The translations under genes and the position numbers were made by a program. The notes under the pieces are model-generated. The model saw nothing but the letters and a program-made list of their open reading frames with translations, was not told the DNA's origin and did not search any database. This document shows positions 27,600 to 36,068 of a stretch of 64,000 bases of DNA, one piece after another. The stretch is from Candidatus Altimarinota bacterium (GTDB lineage Bacteria > Patescibacteriota > Gracilibacteria > UBA1369 > LOWO2-01-FULL-3): positions 1 through 64,000 of the forward strand of contig JALNWA010000004.1 in assembly GCA_023231115.1 (NCBI GenBank). The letters are read 5' to 3'. The stretch's first letter is position 1. Every line of letters starts with the position of its first letter.

Positions 27600-28865
27600 T
27601 TGGAAAAATCATCAAATTTCAAATCAAGATTTCAAAAAGTTAAAATTTTACGACCTAAACTTCTCGAAGTCGCAAAAAAAACAGGCACTCCTCTTTATCT
27701 CTACGACAAAGAAGAAGTCAAAAAAAATGTACAAACTTTTAAGAACGCTTTCAAGAAAGAAGGCTTAAATATAAATGTATTTTTCGCAACAAAAAGCAAT
27801 TATTATCTTGGAATTTTAAAAACAGTAGTACAAGAGAAAGAAGGCTTGGATGTCTCCAGTCAGCGAGAACTTAAACTTGCAATTGAAGCGGGAGCAAAAA
27901 AAATAATTTATACAGGACCGGGGAAAGCCGAAAAAGATTTTGAATTAATTTTGAAACATCATGAAAAAATCACAGTAAATTTGGAAAGCATTCGTGAACT
28001 AAAATTACTTGCAAAAATGGCGGAAGCAAAAAAAATAACAATGAGATGCGGAGTAAGAATATATACGAAAGTACAGAGCGGATGGACAAAATTCGGCACT
28101 CCGATAGACAACTTAAAAACATTTTTTAATGAAGCAAAAAAATATAAATCAATAAATTTCTGCGGAATTCATTTCCATATCAGCTACAACAAAACGCCGG
28201 AAAAATATATTAAAACTTTCAAAATATTGGCAGAGTACTTAAAGAAAAATTTCACAGAAAGCGAAAGAAAAAACTTCGAATACATCGACATGGGAGGAGG
28301 ATTTTATCCGCAGCCATTTGAGGGAATTTATCCATGGAATCCGGAAGAAGACAGCATGGAAGTTCCAAGCGAAAAAGAAATAATGGAAACAAAAATAGGA
28401 AAAAGATATATCCCGATAAAAGTTGATCCTGTGGAAAAATTTGCAAAAGAAATCGTAAAAATTTACAAAAAAGAAATTCTGCCACTTCTTCCAAATGTCT
28501 CACTTTATGCAGAGCCGGGACGATATATATGTCATAGTGCAATGCACATGCTATTCAAAATCATTGACATAAAAAATCCAAAACTTGGCATAACAGACGG
28601 TAGCAACAACATGATTGGATGGGAAAGATATCAATTTTTTCATTATGTTCCTCTATTCAATTTATCTCAATTCGATCAAAAAAATGAAATCCCATTCATA
28701 ACTTATGGCTCACTATGTACGCCTGACGACATTTGGGGATATTATATCTACTCAAAAACAACACCAAAAGAAGGAGACATTATCGTAATGCCATTCCAAG
28801 GAGCATACACATATACATTCGCACAAAATTTCATCAAAGAAATTCCACCAGTTTACGACTTATGA
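27600..28865 (+). CDS. PLP-dependent decarboxylase, diaminopimelate/ornithine decarboxylase fold III
   Basis: The 421-residue protein has the full fold-type III set: FFATKSN with the PLP lysine (Lys65), CGIHFHIS, the phosphate-binding YIDMGGGF, LYAEPGRYI and the dimer-interface catalytic block GSLCTPDD. These match LysA-like enzymes that decarboxylate diaminopimelate or related amino acids. The start is a TTG at 27600; no ATG is near. It diverges from the acyltransferase gene by 37 bp and completes the ligase block. Whether it makes lysine or a building block for the ligases cannot be told. Confidence 0.88.
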   Translation: MEKSSNFKSRFQKVKILRPKLLEVAKKTGTPLYLYDKEEVKKNVQTFKNAFKKEGLNINVFFATKSNYYLGILKTVVQEKEGLDVSSQRELKLAIEAGAKKIIYTGPGKAEKDFELILKHHEKITVNLESIRELKLLAKMAEAKKITMRCGVRIYTKVQSGWTKFGTPIDNLKTFFNEAKKYKSINFCGIHFHISYNKTPEKYIKTFKILAEYLKKNFTESERKNFEYIDMGGGFYPQPFEGIYPWNPEEDSMEVPSEKEIMETKIGKRYIPIKVDPVEKFAKEIVKIYKKEILPLLPNVSLYAEPGRYICHSAMHMLFKIIDIKNPKLGITDGSNNMIGWERYQFFHYVPLFNLSQFDQKNEIPFITYGSLCTPDDIWGYYIYSKTTPKEGDIIVMPFQGAYTYTFAQNFIKEIPPVYDL

Positions 28866-28869
28866 AAAA

Positions 28870-29793
28870 TCAAAAATTGACAGTACTTTCCGTAATCAAA
28901 AAAATCAAATAAAGCCCGATTAAAATAAGCCCTTCCCTCATAGACAAAGCCTTGTCGTTCTTCATTAAATAGAACAGAATAACCGTTGCGACAAGCATAA
29001 AAACTCCTGTCACATATATAATTCTCAAAGGAAATTCAAAAGGATTTACCACGGCAACAATTCCAACCAAAATCACAGCATCTGTTATTACAGTTCCCAA
29101 AATATCTCCAAGTGCAATTTCATCTTCCCTCTTCCTCACGGCCTCAATCGAGAAAAATAATTCCGGTAAAGTTGTTCCCAAACTTACAGCAAACAATCCG
29201 ATTAAAATTGGATTTATTTCCAAAATATTTGCCATTTCCAACCCGGATTCAACTATTAAATAAGCGCCTACCAAAAGCAAACCCATACTAAGAATCAAAT
29301 AAATAAAATTCTTAATATTAAAACAACATTTTACGTCTGAATACATTTCTTTATCTTTCTTCAACAACCAATAATAAAACAAGACACCAATCCCCACCAA
29401 AAGAACTCCCTCGCCCCTTGAATACGCGCCATCAAGCCCTAAAATCAAAGGGCAGAGCATCGTTAAAATATAGAGATAACTATTATTTATAATCTTACTT
29501 TTAATCTTAAGATTACGTCTCGCAAAAAATACAATAATTGCAAAAATCAAAGTCAAATCAGCAACATTTGAACCAAACAATGTTCCAAGGCCAAGAGACG
29601 GTTCACCTTCTAATGCAGACATAACAGAAATAAGTCCTTCCGGCAAAACAGATATACCGGCTATAATCAAAAATCCAACCAAATGTTTTGAAATCTGCAA
29701 ATCGCTGGCAACACGTTCAGAATATTTCATTGATACACTTGCGCTTTTCACCATCAGCACAAGGGCCGAAATAAATATCAAAAAACTTAACAT
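28870..29793 (-). CDS. Sodium/calcium exchanger, CaCA family
   Basis: The 307-residue protein has about ten membrane segments in two repeats. The alpha-1 repeat contains ISVLPEGLISVMSA and LGTLFGSNVADLTLIF; the alpha-2 repeat contains SLGTTLPELFFSIEA and LGDILGTVITDAVIL. These are the ion-binding segments of YrbG-like bacterial exchangers. Alpha-1 has SVLPEG where many members have GTSLPE, a modest change. It should exchange Ca2+ for Na+ or H+ across the cytoplasmic membrane. Confidence 0.93.
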   Translation of the reverse strand: MLSFLIFISALVLMVKSASVSMKYSERVASDLQISKHLVGFLIIAGISVLPEGLISVMSALEGEPSLGLGTLFGSNVADLTLIFAIIVFFARRNLKIKSKIINNSYLYILTMLCPLILGLDGAYSRGEGVLLVGIGVLFYYWLLKKDKEMYSDVKCCFNIKNFIYLILSMGLLLVGAYLIVESGLEMANILEINPILIGLFAVSLGTTLPELFFSIEAVRKREDEIALGDILGTVITDAVILVGIVAVVNPFEFPLRIIYVTGVFMLVATVILFYLMKNDKALSMREGLILIGLYLIFLITESTVNF

Positions 29794-29870
29794 TCCTTTT
29801 TATTTTTATTTTTATTTTTATATCGCAATATTATAGCACAAATCGCCATAAAAGTAAACAACCAACCTTT

Positions 29871-30575
29871 TTATCTTGGCATCCTAAATGGCCTTATTTC
29901 ATCAGCCTGAAATTTTCCGGGACTTATCATTTCCCCCACAGCCTTAATCCGATTGCCGACAAAGAGATTTTTATCAATACGCCCTTTCCCAATTTTTATT
30001 TTTTCTATGTTAACGTCCCAAACATTTTCCATAACATCTTCCAAAATGATAGCCTTATCTCCTTCAAGCTTAATGATAACTCCAGAAATAACCCCTCTAT
30101 CAGGAACATTCCAAATCATTTCCCTGCCCCTATGCATATTCTCATAAAAAGGCATTTGTAGAAAAAATTCATCTGCACGTTCAGAAGTTTTGAAAAAATA
30201 AAGACCAGCGCCAAGAACAAAAGCGATAATCAAGCTTGTTCCAACAATAATTCCTCCGCCATACCGATATCCTTTTCTTGTATTTTTAAAATCGAAATAA
30301 ACAAAAACAAAAAGTAAAACAGCAATAAGCAACCAAAAATACGGGACAATTTTAAATAAACCAAAACCCACGGCAGGGGCAACTCTAGGCAAAAGATCCA
30401 AATCCATATTTATAATCTGGAACATAACCATAGACACAGCAAAAGACCCAAGAACAATAGCCAAAACCAAAGACACCCAAACAAAAGCTCTTTTGAAAAC
30501 AAAACGCCATTTAGGAATTTTTTCAATCCCCTCTTTTTTCAATTTCTCTATTATTTTTTCAGATATTTTTGACAT
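29871..30575 (-). CDS. Membrane protein downstream of ECF sigma factor, possible anti-sigma factor
   Basis: The 234-residue protein starts with a charged cytoplasmic stretch (residues 1-27), then three to four membrane segments (about 29-52, 62-75, 77-92, 107-128) and an extracytoplasmic domain of about 100 residues rich in beta strands. It begins 3 bp after the sigma gene stop, so the two are co-translated. This position and topology fit an anti-sigma factor, but I see no zinc-binding HxxxCxxC motif. Function is inferred from context only. Confidence 0.8.
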   Translation of the reverse strand: MSKISEKIIEKLKKEGIEKIPKWRFVFKRAFVWVSLVLAIVLGSFAVSMVMFQIINMDLDLLPRVAPAVGFGLFKIVPYFWLLIAVLLFVFVYFDFKNTRKGYRYGGGIIVGTSLIIAFVLGAGLYFFKTSERADEFFLQMPFYENMHRGREMIWNVPDRGVISGVIIKLEGDKAIILEDVMENVWDVNIEKIKIGKGRIDKNLFVGNRIKAVGEMISPGKFQADEIRPFRMPR

Positions 30576-30578
30576 AAA

Positions 30579-31157
30579 TTATGAATTAAGAAAATTTAAT
30601 TTTTCTTTTAATTGTTTTTTTGCGCGATTTATCATCACAGAAACAGAATTTATAGGCCTCTCCAAGATATCACTTATCTCCTTATAACTTTTTTCCTCCA
30701 AATAATAAAGCACCAAAACTTCTCTATATCCCTCAGGCAATTCCAACAAAACAGCCCTTACTTTTTTTGAGATATTTTTACTATCAAGTTCTTTTGGCAA
30801 ATCAGAATTCCCTGGCATAAGATCTATGAAATTCTTATAAAATTCATCGTCATCGATACTAATAAATTTAGGCCCGTTATATGATTTTCTTATATAACTT
30901 ATAACTACATTATGCGTAATTTTATAAATCCAACTCGAAAATAAAAATTGAGAATCAAAATCATTAAGATTCTGATAAACCTTAACAAAAACTTCTTGCA
31001 AAAGATCTTCGGCAGTTTCCTTACCCAAAGAAGCAATTCTTAAAATATAACGCATCAATTTTGCCTCATATCTCTCAACCAATTCCTCAAAACAAGCATC
31101 GTTATCCAGACTTAGCTTCACAATCTCCGCATCTGTCTTATTTTTTAAATCTTGCAT
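30579..31157 (-). CDS. ECF-type RNA polymerase sigma factor
   Basis: With the start at 31157 the protein has 192 residues. Region 2 is present (EDLLQEVFVKVYQNLNDFD, then FSSWIYKITHNVVISYIRK), and region 4 is LPEGYREVLVLYYLEEKSYK followed by the helix-turn-helix ISDILERPINSVSVMI. Regions 1 and 3 are absent, as in group 4 sigma factors. It is followed at 3 bp by a membrane protein, the usual layout for a sigma/anti-sigma pair that senses envelope stress. An upstream in-frame ATG at 31172 overlaps the terminator stem and is less likely. Confidence 0.93.
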   Translation of the reverse strand: MQDLKNKTDAEIVKLSLDNDACFEELVERYEAKLMRYILRIASLGKETAEDLLQEVFVKVYQNLNDFDSQFLFSSWIYKITHNVVISYIRKSYNGPKFISIDDDEFYKNFIDLMPGNSDLPKELDSKNISKKVRAVLLELPEGYREVLVLYYLEEKSYKEISDILERPINSVSVMINRAKKQLKEKLNFLNS

Positions 31158-31170
31158 ATAGAGAGTATAC

Positions 31171-31202
31171 AAAAGGGGCTAACTAAATTGAAAGCCCCTT
31201 TT
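31171..31202 (-). terminator. Intrinsic terminator between the small secreted protein gene and the sigma gene
   Basis: A perfect 10-bp stem pairs 31171-31180 with 31193-31202 around a 12-nt loop. Both strands end in short T-runs, so it may work in either direction. It separates 31213..31650 from the sigma factor gene. Confidence 0.75.
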
Positions 31203-31212
31203 TGATATTTAA

Positions 31213-31650
31213 CTATTTAACAACTTCTGCTGCCTCACCTTCGTCCATCATACGCGGACCACCATGTCTTCCTCGACCTTCAGGTCCACCTTTTCCTTCA
31301 AATCCAAATCCTCCCATTTTTTCCACTCCAAGATCTGAAAGAATTTGTCTTGATTCAGCCATCAATTGATGAGCTTTTGAAAATTTAGCAAAATTATCTT
31401 TAGTGATAACTTCCAAAATTTCAGGATTTCTGTCATTTGCGGTCATAAGACTATACCAAGTGTCATAATCTCCAGCTTCAACCGCTGTTTCTATTTTTTC
31501 ACGCTCAACCTGCATTTCCTCAAACCTAGCCTGTCTTTCCTCGTCAGTAAGCCTAGCAGGCTTTGTGTCTTGAGCAAAAGCTGAAGTCGCAGTGACAGTT
31601 AAAACCGCCAAAGCCAAAGCTGTCATTACAAGATATTTCTTTTTTTCCAT
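31213..31650 (-). CDS. Small secreted protein, possibly Spy/CpxP-like
   Basis: A clear Sec signal (MEKKKYLVMTALALAVLTVT, cleavage after AFA near residue 26) leads to a mature, helical, charged domain of about 85 residues (LTDEERQARFEEMQVEREKI) and a Gly/Arg/His-rich end (GRGRHGGPRMM). The helix-rich body after an LTDEER motif is reminiscent of the Spy/CpxP envelope chaperones, but similarity is weak. It sits before the sigma gene and divergent from the efflux operon, with a 10-bp inverted repeat in the shared upstream region. Confidence 0.8.
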   Translation of the reverse strand: MEKKKYLVMTALALAVLTVTATSAFAQDTKPARLTDEERQARFEEMQVEREKIETAVEAGDYDTWYSLMTANDRNPEILEVITKDNFAKFSKAHQLMAESRQILSDLGVEKMGGFGFEGKGGPEGRGRHGGPRMMDEGEAAEVVK

Positions 31651-31709
31651 TTTTTTTGATTAATAAATATTTTTTGCAGCTGCAACAAATACTACGCATT
31701 TGTTTAAAG

Positions 31710-31771
31710 TTTTCTTACAAAGAAATTTGTCATAAAAAAATGTAAGAAAATCAAATCAACATACGTATAAT
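31710..31771. promoter_or_regulatory. Inverted repeat and -10 element in the divergent intergenic region
   Basis: TTTTCTTACA (31710-31719) and TGTAAGAAAA (31741-31750) form a perfect 10-bp inverted repeat with a 21-bp spacer. A consensus -10, TATAAT (31766-31771), follows 15 bp later, pointing to the efflux operon at 31812. The repeat would overlap the -35 region, a good place for a repressor or activator. A 12-bp palindrome, TTGCAGCTGCAA (31674-31685), lies nearer the divergent gene. Confidence 0.5.
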
Positions 31772-31811
31772 ATTTCAGGGCACATTTTTTTATTTATAAA
31801 TAATCTTTTAA

Positions 31812-33620
31812 ATGAACACCATTCGAAATTTATTAAAGAAAAAATCAATAATAATTGTAATAACATTAATCGCAATACTGGGCGGTTATTTCGGATATCA
31901 AAATATGAAATCCATAGGTACAACTCCTGAATATATAACAGAAAAAGTCACAAAAAGCACATTAATAAACTACGTCAACGGAACAGGACAAGTTTCAAGT
32001 GCAACACAAATAGACATAAAACCAAAAGTTTCCGGCGAAATTATTCAAGTTTACGTAAAAAATAATCAGGAAGTGAAAGCCGGAGACGCGCTAATTCAAC
32101 TTGATTCGAGTGATGCTTCAAAAACCGTAAGAGATGCCAAACTAAGTTTGGACAGCGCAAAAATTTCACTAGAGAAATTGACTGCACCGACAGATGAACT
32201 TTCCTTATTGCAAGCCCAAAACTCACTCACAAATGCGAAAGACACTCTTGAAAAATTGAAACTTTCACAACAAACTGATTACCAAAACACACAAGATGAT
32301 TTAACCCAAACAAAAGAAGATTCTTTCAACAAAATATCAGACGCATTCCTCGATTTACCCACAATTATAACAGCGTTGGACGGAGTTCTACATGATTACA
32401 AATTCTCCACAAATCAAAATGTAAGCTACATACTAAACATGTTCAACACAGAAAACAGAAGTGAAATAGAAATTTTCATTAACAATGCAGAGAGCGATTA
32501 CAATACGGCAAGAGCAAAATACAATAAAAATTTTACAGACTACAAAAACACGAGCAGATATTCGGATGATATAGAAATAGAATCATTGCTTTCAGAAACT
32601 TTGGAAACCACAAAAAGCATAGCACAAACAGCAAAAAGCTTGAGCAACATGCTCGATTATTTTGTTGATTACATGAAAAGAAAAAACTGGGAAATACCAA
32701 CAGAAATCAAAACATATCAAACCAACGTTGGGACATACATTGGACAAATAAACACACATTTATCAAACCTACTATCTCAACAAAACACTCTAAAAAATGC
32801 AAAAAACTCACTAACAGAAATGGATCAAAATAATCCTTTGGATTTAGCATCAGCGGAACAATCGGTAAAAGAAAAAGAAGCCGCACTTTCGGACTTACAA
32901 AATGGGACAGGAAGTTTAGACCTAAGAATGCAGGAAATCAGTGTCCAACAAAAAGAAAATTCACTTTCAGATGCAGAAGAAAAATTGGCGAATTACACAG
33001 TTCGAGCACCATTTGCAGGTATTATCGCAAATCTTACAGCAACAAAAAATGACGTTGCATCTTCAGGAAGTTCAATCGCCACGTTACTAACCAAACAACA
33101 AATCGCGGAAATTTCATTAAACGAAGTAGACATTGCAAAAATTCAAGTCGGACAAAAAGCCACATTAACATTTGATGCAATTGAAGAATTAAGCATAACC
33201 GGAGACGTTGTAGAAGTAGACACAATAGGAACAGCAAGCCAAGGAGTGGTCTCATACAACGCAAAAATAGCATTCGACACACAAGACAGCAGAGTAAAAT
33301 CCGGGATGAGTGTTTCTGCAGACATAATAACTGAATCGAAAACCGACGTCTTATTAATCCCGATGGCGGCAGTAAAATCTCAAGATGACGGAACATCATA
33401 TGTCGAAATAATAGACGGAACAACAATAAAACAACAAACAGTGGAAGTTGGTGAATCAAACGACACTTCAACTGAAATAATAAGTGGAATTAAAGAAGGA
33501 GATCTTGTTGTCACACAAACAATAACCGCTTCAACAAATACCTCTACAAGTTCCACCAAACAGCAAAGTATATTTTCCTCTTTCGGAAGCGGCGGTGGAC
33601 CAAATGGAACCCCTCGCTAA
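31812..33620 (+). CDS. MacA/HlyD-like periplasmic adaptor (membrane fusion protein)
   Basis: The 602-residue protein has one N-terminal membrane segment (residues 13-28), the barrel-sandwich half-motif KVSGEIIQVYVKNNQEVKAG, a long coiled-coil region of about 290 residues (about 95-385), the second lipoyl half YTVRAPFAGIIANLTATKND and the beta-barrel and C-terminal domains. It is longer than MacA (about 370) because of the extended coiled coil. It heads an operon with an ABC ATPase and an FtsX-like permease, so a MacAB-type exporter is likely. Without a classical outer membrane, it may work as an envelope extension rather than a TolC link. Confidence 0.92.
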   Translation: MNTIRNLLKKKSIIIVITLIAILGGYFGYQNMKSIGTTPEYITEKVTKSTLINYVNGTGQVSSATQIDIKPKVSGEIIQVYVKNNQEVKAGDALIQLDSSDASKTVRDAKLSLDSAKISLEKLTAPTDELSLLQAQNSLTNAKDTLEKLKLSQQTDYQNTQDDLTQTKEDSFNKISDAFLDLPTIITALDGVLHDYKFSTNQNVSYILNMFNTENRSEIEIFINNAESDYNTARAKYNKNFTDYKNTSRYSDDIEIESLLSETLETTKSIAQTAKSLSNMLDYFVDYMKRKNWEIPTEIKTYQTNVGTYIGQINTHLSNLLSQQNTLKNAKNSLTEMDQNNPLDLASAEQSVKEKEAALSDLQNGTGSLDLRMQEISVQQKENSLSDAEEKLANYTVRAPFAGIIANLTATKNDVASSGSSIATLLTKQQIAEISLNEVDIAKIQVGQKATLTFDAIEELSITGDVVEVDTIGTASQGVVSYNAKIAFDTQDSRVKSGMSVSADIITESKTDVLLIPMAAVKSQDDGTSYVEIIDGTTIKQQTVEVGESNDTSTEIISGIKEGDLVVTQTITASTNTSTSSTKQQSIFSSFGSGGGPNGTPR

Positions 33621-33636
33621 CAATTAAAAATACAAA

Positions 33637-34326
33637 ATGATTAAATGTGAAAATTTAACAAAAATTTATAAAAACGGAGAAGCCGAAACATTAGCTTTGG
33701 AAAATGTTTCATTTGAAATAGAAGATGGTGAATTCGTAGCCATAATGGGCCCTTCAGGAAGCGGGAAATCCACACTCATGCATCTTCTTGGCGCACTCGA
33801 CACTCCGACTTCAGGAAGCTATTTTTTGGACAACAAAGACATTTCTAAACTATCAGATGATGAACTGGCAGACATTCGCAAAGATAAAATCGGTTTTGTT
33901 TTTCAATCTTTCAATTTGCTCGCCCGCGTTTCAGTTTTAAGAAATGTCGGATTACCTCTGATTTATGCAGAAATACCAAAAGAAAAACGAGAAGAATTAG
34001 CGATAAAAGCCTTGATAAACGCAGGGATGGAAGAAGACAGATTTCATCATCTTTCAAATCAACTTTCAGGAGGACAGATGCAACGTGTGGCCATCGCACG
34101 AGCACTGGTAAACAACCCAAGCCTTATTTTGGCGGACGAACCGACAGGAAATCTGGACACAAAAACAGGAGAAATAGTTTTAAATACCTTCAAAGAACTA
34201 CACAAACAAGGAAGAACAATAATACTTATCACTCATGAACCTGATGTTGCAGAACATACCAACAGAATTATACACATCTTAGACGGAAAAATACTTTCCG
34301 ATAAAAAAATTAAACATGAAAATTAA
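33637..34326 (+). CDS. ABC transporter ATP-binding protein, MacB/LolD type
   Basis: The 229-residue ATPase is complete: Walker [10 protein letters not shown] (38-46), Q-loop [10 protein letters not shown], signature LSGGQ (144-148), Walker B LILADEPT and the switch histidine in ILITHEP. This is the type of ATPase that pairs with FtsX-like permeases in MacB and LolCDE systems. It is preceded at 16 bp by the adaptor gene and overlaps the permease gene by 11 bp. Confidence 0.95.
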   Translation: MIKCENLTKIYKNGEAETLALENVSFEIEDGEFVAIMGPSGSGKSTLMHLLGALDTPTSGSYFLDNKDISKLSDDELADIRKDKIGFVFQSFNLLARVSVLRNVGLPLIYAEIPKEKREELAIKALINAGMEEDRFHHLSNQLSGGQMQRVAIARALVNNPSLILADEPTGNLDTKTGEIVLNTFKELHKQGRTIILITHEPDVAEHTNRIIHILDGKILSDKKIKHEN

Positions 34327-35539
34327 AGATTTATTTGAAGAAACATATTTTGCGCTATCTATAAATAAAGCCAGATCAGGACTTACAATTCTGGGAATTG
34401 TGATTGGAATAGGTTCTGTTATTGCGATGGTTGCAATCGGACAAGGCGCACAAAGCTCTATTGAATCAAATATTCAATCAATAGGCTCAAATTTAATAAT
34501 GGTAATGCCGGGACAACAAAAAGGCGTAGGGATGAATGTAAGTAGCGGCAGAGGATCAGCTAAAACTCTAACAATAGACGATGCAGACGCAATCGCAGAA
34601 GAAATACCAATGGCTTCTGCAGTAGCTCCGGATTCTTCAAGTCGTTATCAAGTCACTGCAAAAGGGAAAAACACAAATACACAAGCAGTTGGAACAGTAC
34701 CTGCATACGGTATCGTGAGAAATATAGAAATAGAAACAGGGAGTTTTATCACGAATTCACACGTCAAAAGCAATTCAAAAGTGGCTGTATTAGGCCCTAC
34801 AACAGTTGAAGATTTATTCGGAACAAATGCAAATCCAATAGGACAATCCATACGAATAAATAAAATCGAATTCAAAGTTATCGGGGTAACAAAAGCAAAA
34901 GGCGGATCAGGAATGTCAAATCAAGACGACATGATTTTTATACCGATAACAACAGCACAGCGTTTTCTTACGGGAGGAGATTACGTTAGTACAATCAGCA
35001 TACAAGCAAAAGACCAAGAATCAATGACATCAGTCCAAGAACAAGTCACAACTTTATTATTACAAAGACATAACATCAGCGACCCAAATTCAGCAGATTT
35101 CAGCGTAATGAATCAATCAGACATTGTTGCAGCGGCAAGCAGTGTTACGGGAATATTTACAATACTTTTAGCGTCAATTGCAGGCATTTCACTGCTCGTC
35201 GGAGGAATTGGAATTATGAATATGATGCTTACAAATGTAACAGAACGAACAAGAGAAATCGGATTAAGAAAAGCGATTGGAGGAAAAAGCAAAGACATCT
35301 CAATGCAATTTTTGGCGGAAGCGATAATGTTAACTTTTTTGGGAGGATTTTTCGGAATAATTCTTGGCTGGTTAATAGCGACAATAGCCAGCAAATTTGC
35401 AAATATCGCCACAGAAATTTCATTATCTTCAATCGTTATGGCCTTTGGAGTTTCAGCGGCTATTGGAATTATTTTCGGATACTACCCTGCCAAAAGAGCA
35501 TCAAAATTAAATCCGATAGAAGCATTACGTTATGAATAA
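34316..35539 (+). CDS. ABC transporter permease, MacB/FtsX-like
   Basis: The 407-residue protein has an N-terminal membrane helix (LTILGIVIGIGSVIAMVAIG), a large extracytoplasmic MacB-PCD-like domain (about 45-270) and three C-terminal helices with the FtsX signature (MMLTNVTERTREIGLRKAIG). Such permeases perform mechanotransmission to expel substrates from the outer face of the membrane. Candidate substrates are peptides, lipids or antibiotics; none can be specified. Its start lies within the end of the ATPase gene. Confidence 0.94.
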   Translation: MKIKDLFEETYFALSINKARSGLTILGIVIGIGSVIAMVAIGQGAQSSIESNIQSIGSNLIMVMPGQQKGVGMNVSSGRGSAKTLTIDDADAIAEEIPMASAVAPDSSSRYQVTAKGKNTNTQAVGTVPAYGIVRNIEIETGSFITNSHVKSNSKVAVLGPTTVEDLFGTNANPIGQSIRINKIEFKVIGVTKAKGGSGMSNQDDMIFIPITTAQRFLTGGDYVSTISIQAKDQESMTSVQEQVTTLLLQRHNISDPNSADFSVMNQSDIVAAASSVTGIFTILLASIAGISLLVGGIGIMNMMLTNVTERTREIGLRKAIGGKSKDISMQFLAEAIMLTFLGGFFGIILGWLIATIASKFANIATEISLSSIVMAFGVSAAIGIIFGYYPAKRASKLNPIEALRYE

Positions 35540-35572
35540 TTATATTTTTAAAATTTAATAAAAAATTTTTTT

Positions 35573-35998
35573 ATGAAAAAACACATACCATACATAATAA
35601 TAGGAATATTATTAATTGTAGCCGTTTTTTACGGCGGAATGAAATTCGGACAAATTCAAAACCCATCAACCAAAGGCATGCCTCAAGCAGGAATGCCCTC
35701 AGGAAATAGACAATTCAGCAACAACAAAATGAACAGACCAAATGCGAATGGCGGCCTTTTAAACGGCGAAATCATAAGCAAAGATGAAAAAAGCATAACA
35801 ATAAAATTAGACGACGGTGGTTCAAAAATAATATTCTTATCTGAAAAAACGAGCATAGGAAAAACAGAAACAGCAACTCTAACAGACGTAGAAGTGGGCA
35901 AACAAATAACAGCGATGGGCGCAACAAACAGCGACGGAAGCATAACCGCGCAATCTATTCAAATACGACCAAAAACAACAGATGATATTCAAAAATAG
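35573..35998 (+). CDS. Membrane-anchored DUF5666-like protein
   Basis: The 141-residue protein has an N-terminal membrane anchor (YIIIGILLIVAVFYGGMKFG), a Met/Gly/Asn-rich linker and a small beta domain (LNGEIISKDEKSITIKLDDG ... ITAMGATNSDGSITAQSIQI) that fits the DUF5666 pattern. It follows the permease gene at 33 bp and is probably the last gene of the efflux operon. Its role is unknown; small OB-like domains next to exporters may help assembly. Confidence 0.8.
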   Translation: MKKHIPYIIIGILLIVAVFYGGMKFGQIQNPSTKGMPQAGMPSGNRQFSNNKMNRPNANGGLLNGEIISKDEKSITIKLDDGGSKIIFLSEKTSIGKTETATLTDVEVGKQITAMGATNSDGSITAQSIQIRPKTTDDIQK

Positions 35999-36068
35999 TT
36001 AACAATACCCTTGCCTTTCCTCGCAAAAACCTCTAGTGTAAGCACTAAATATTTAAATTTGCGAAAAA

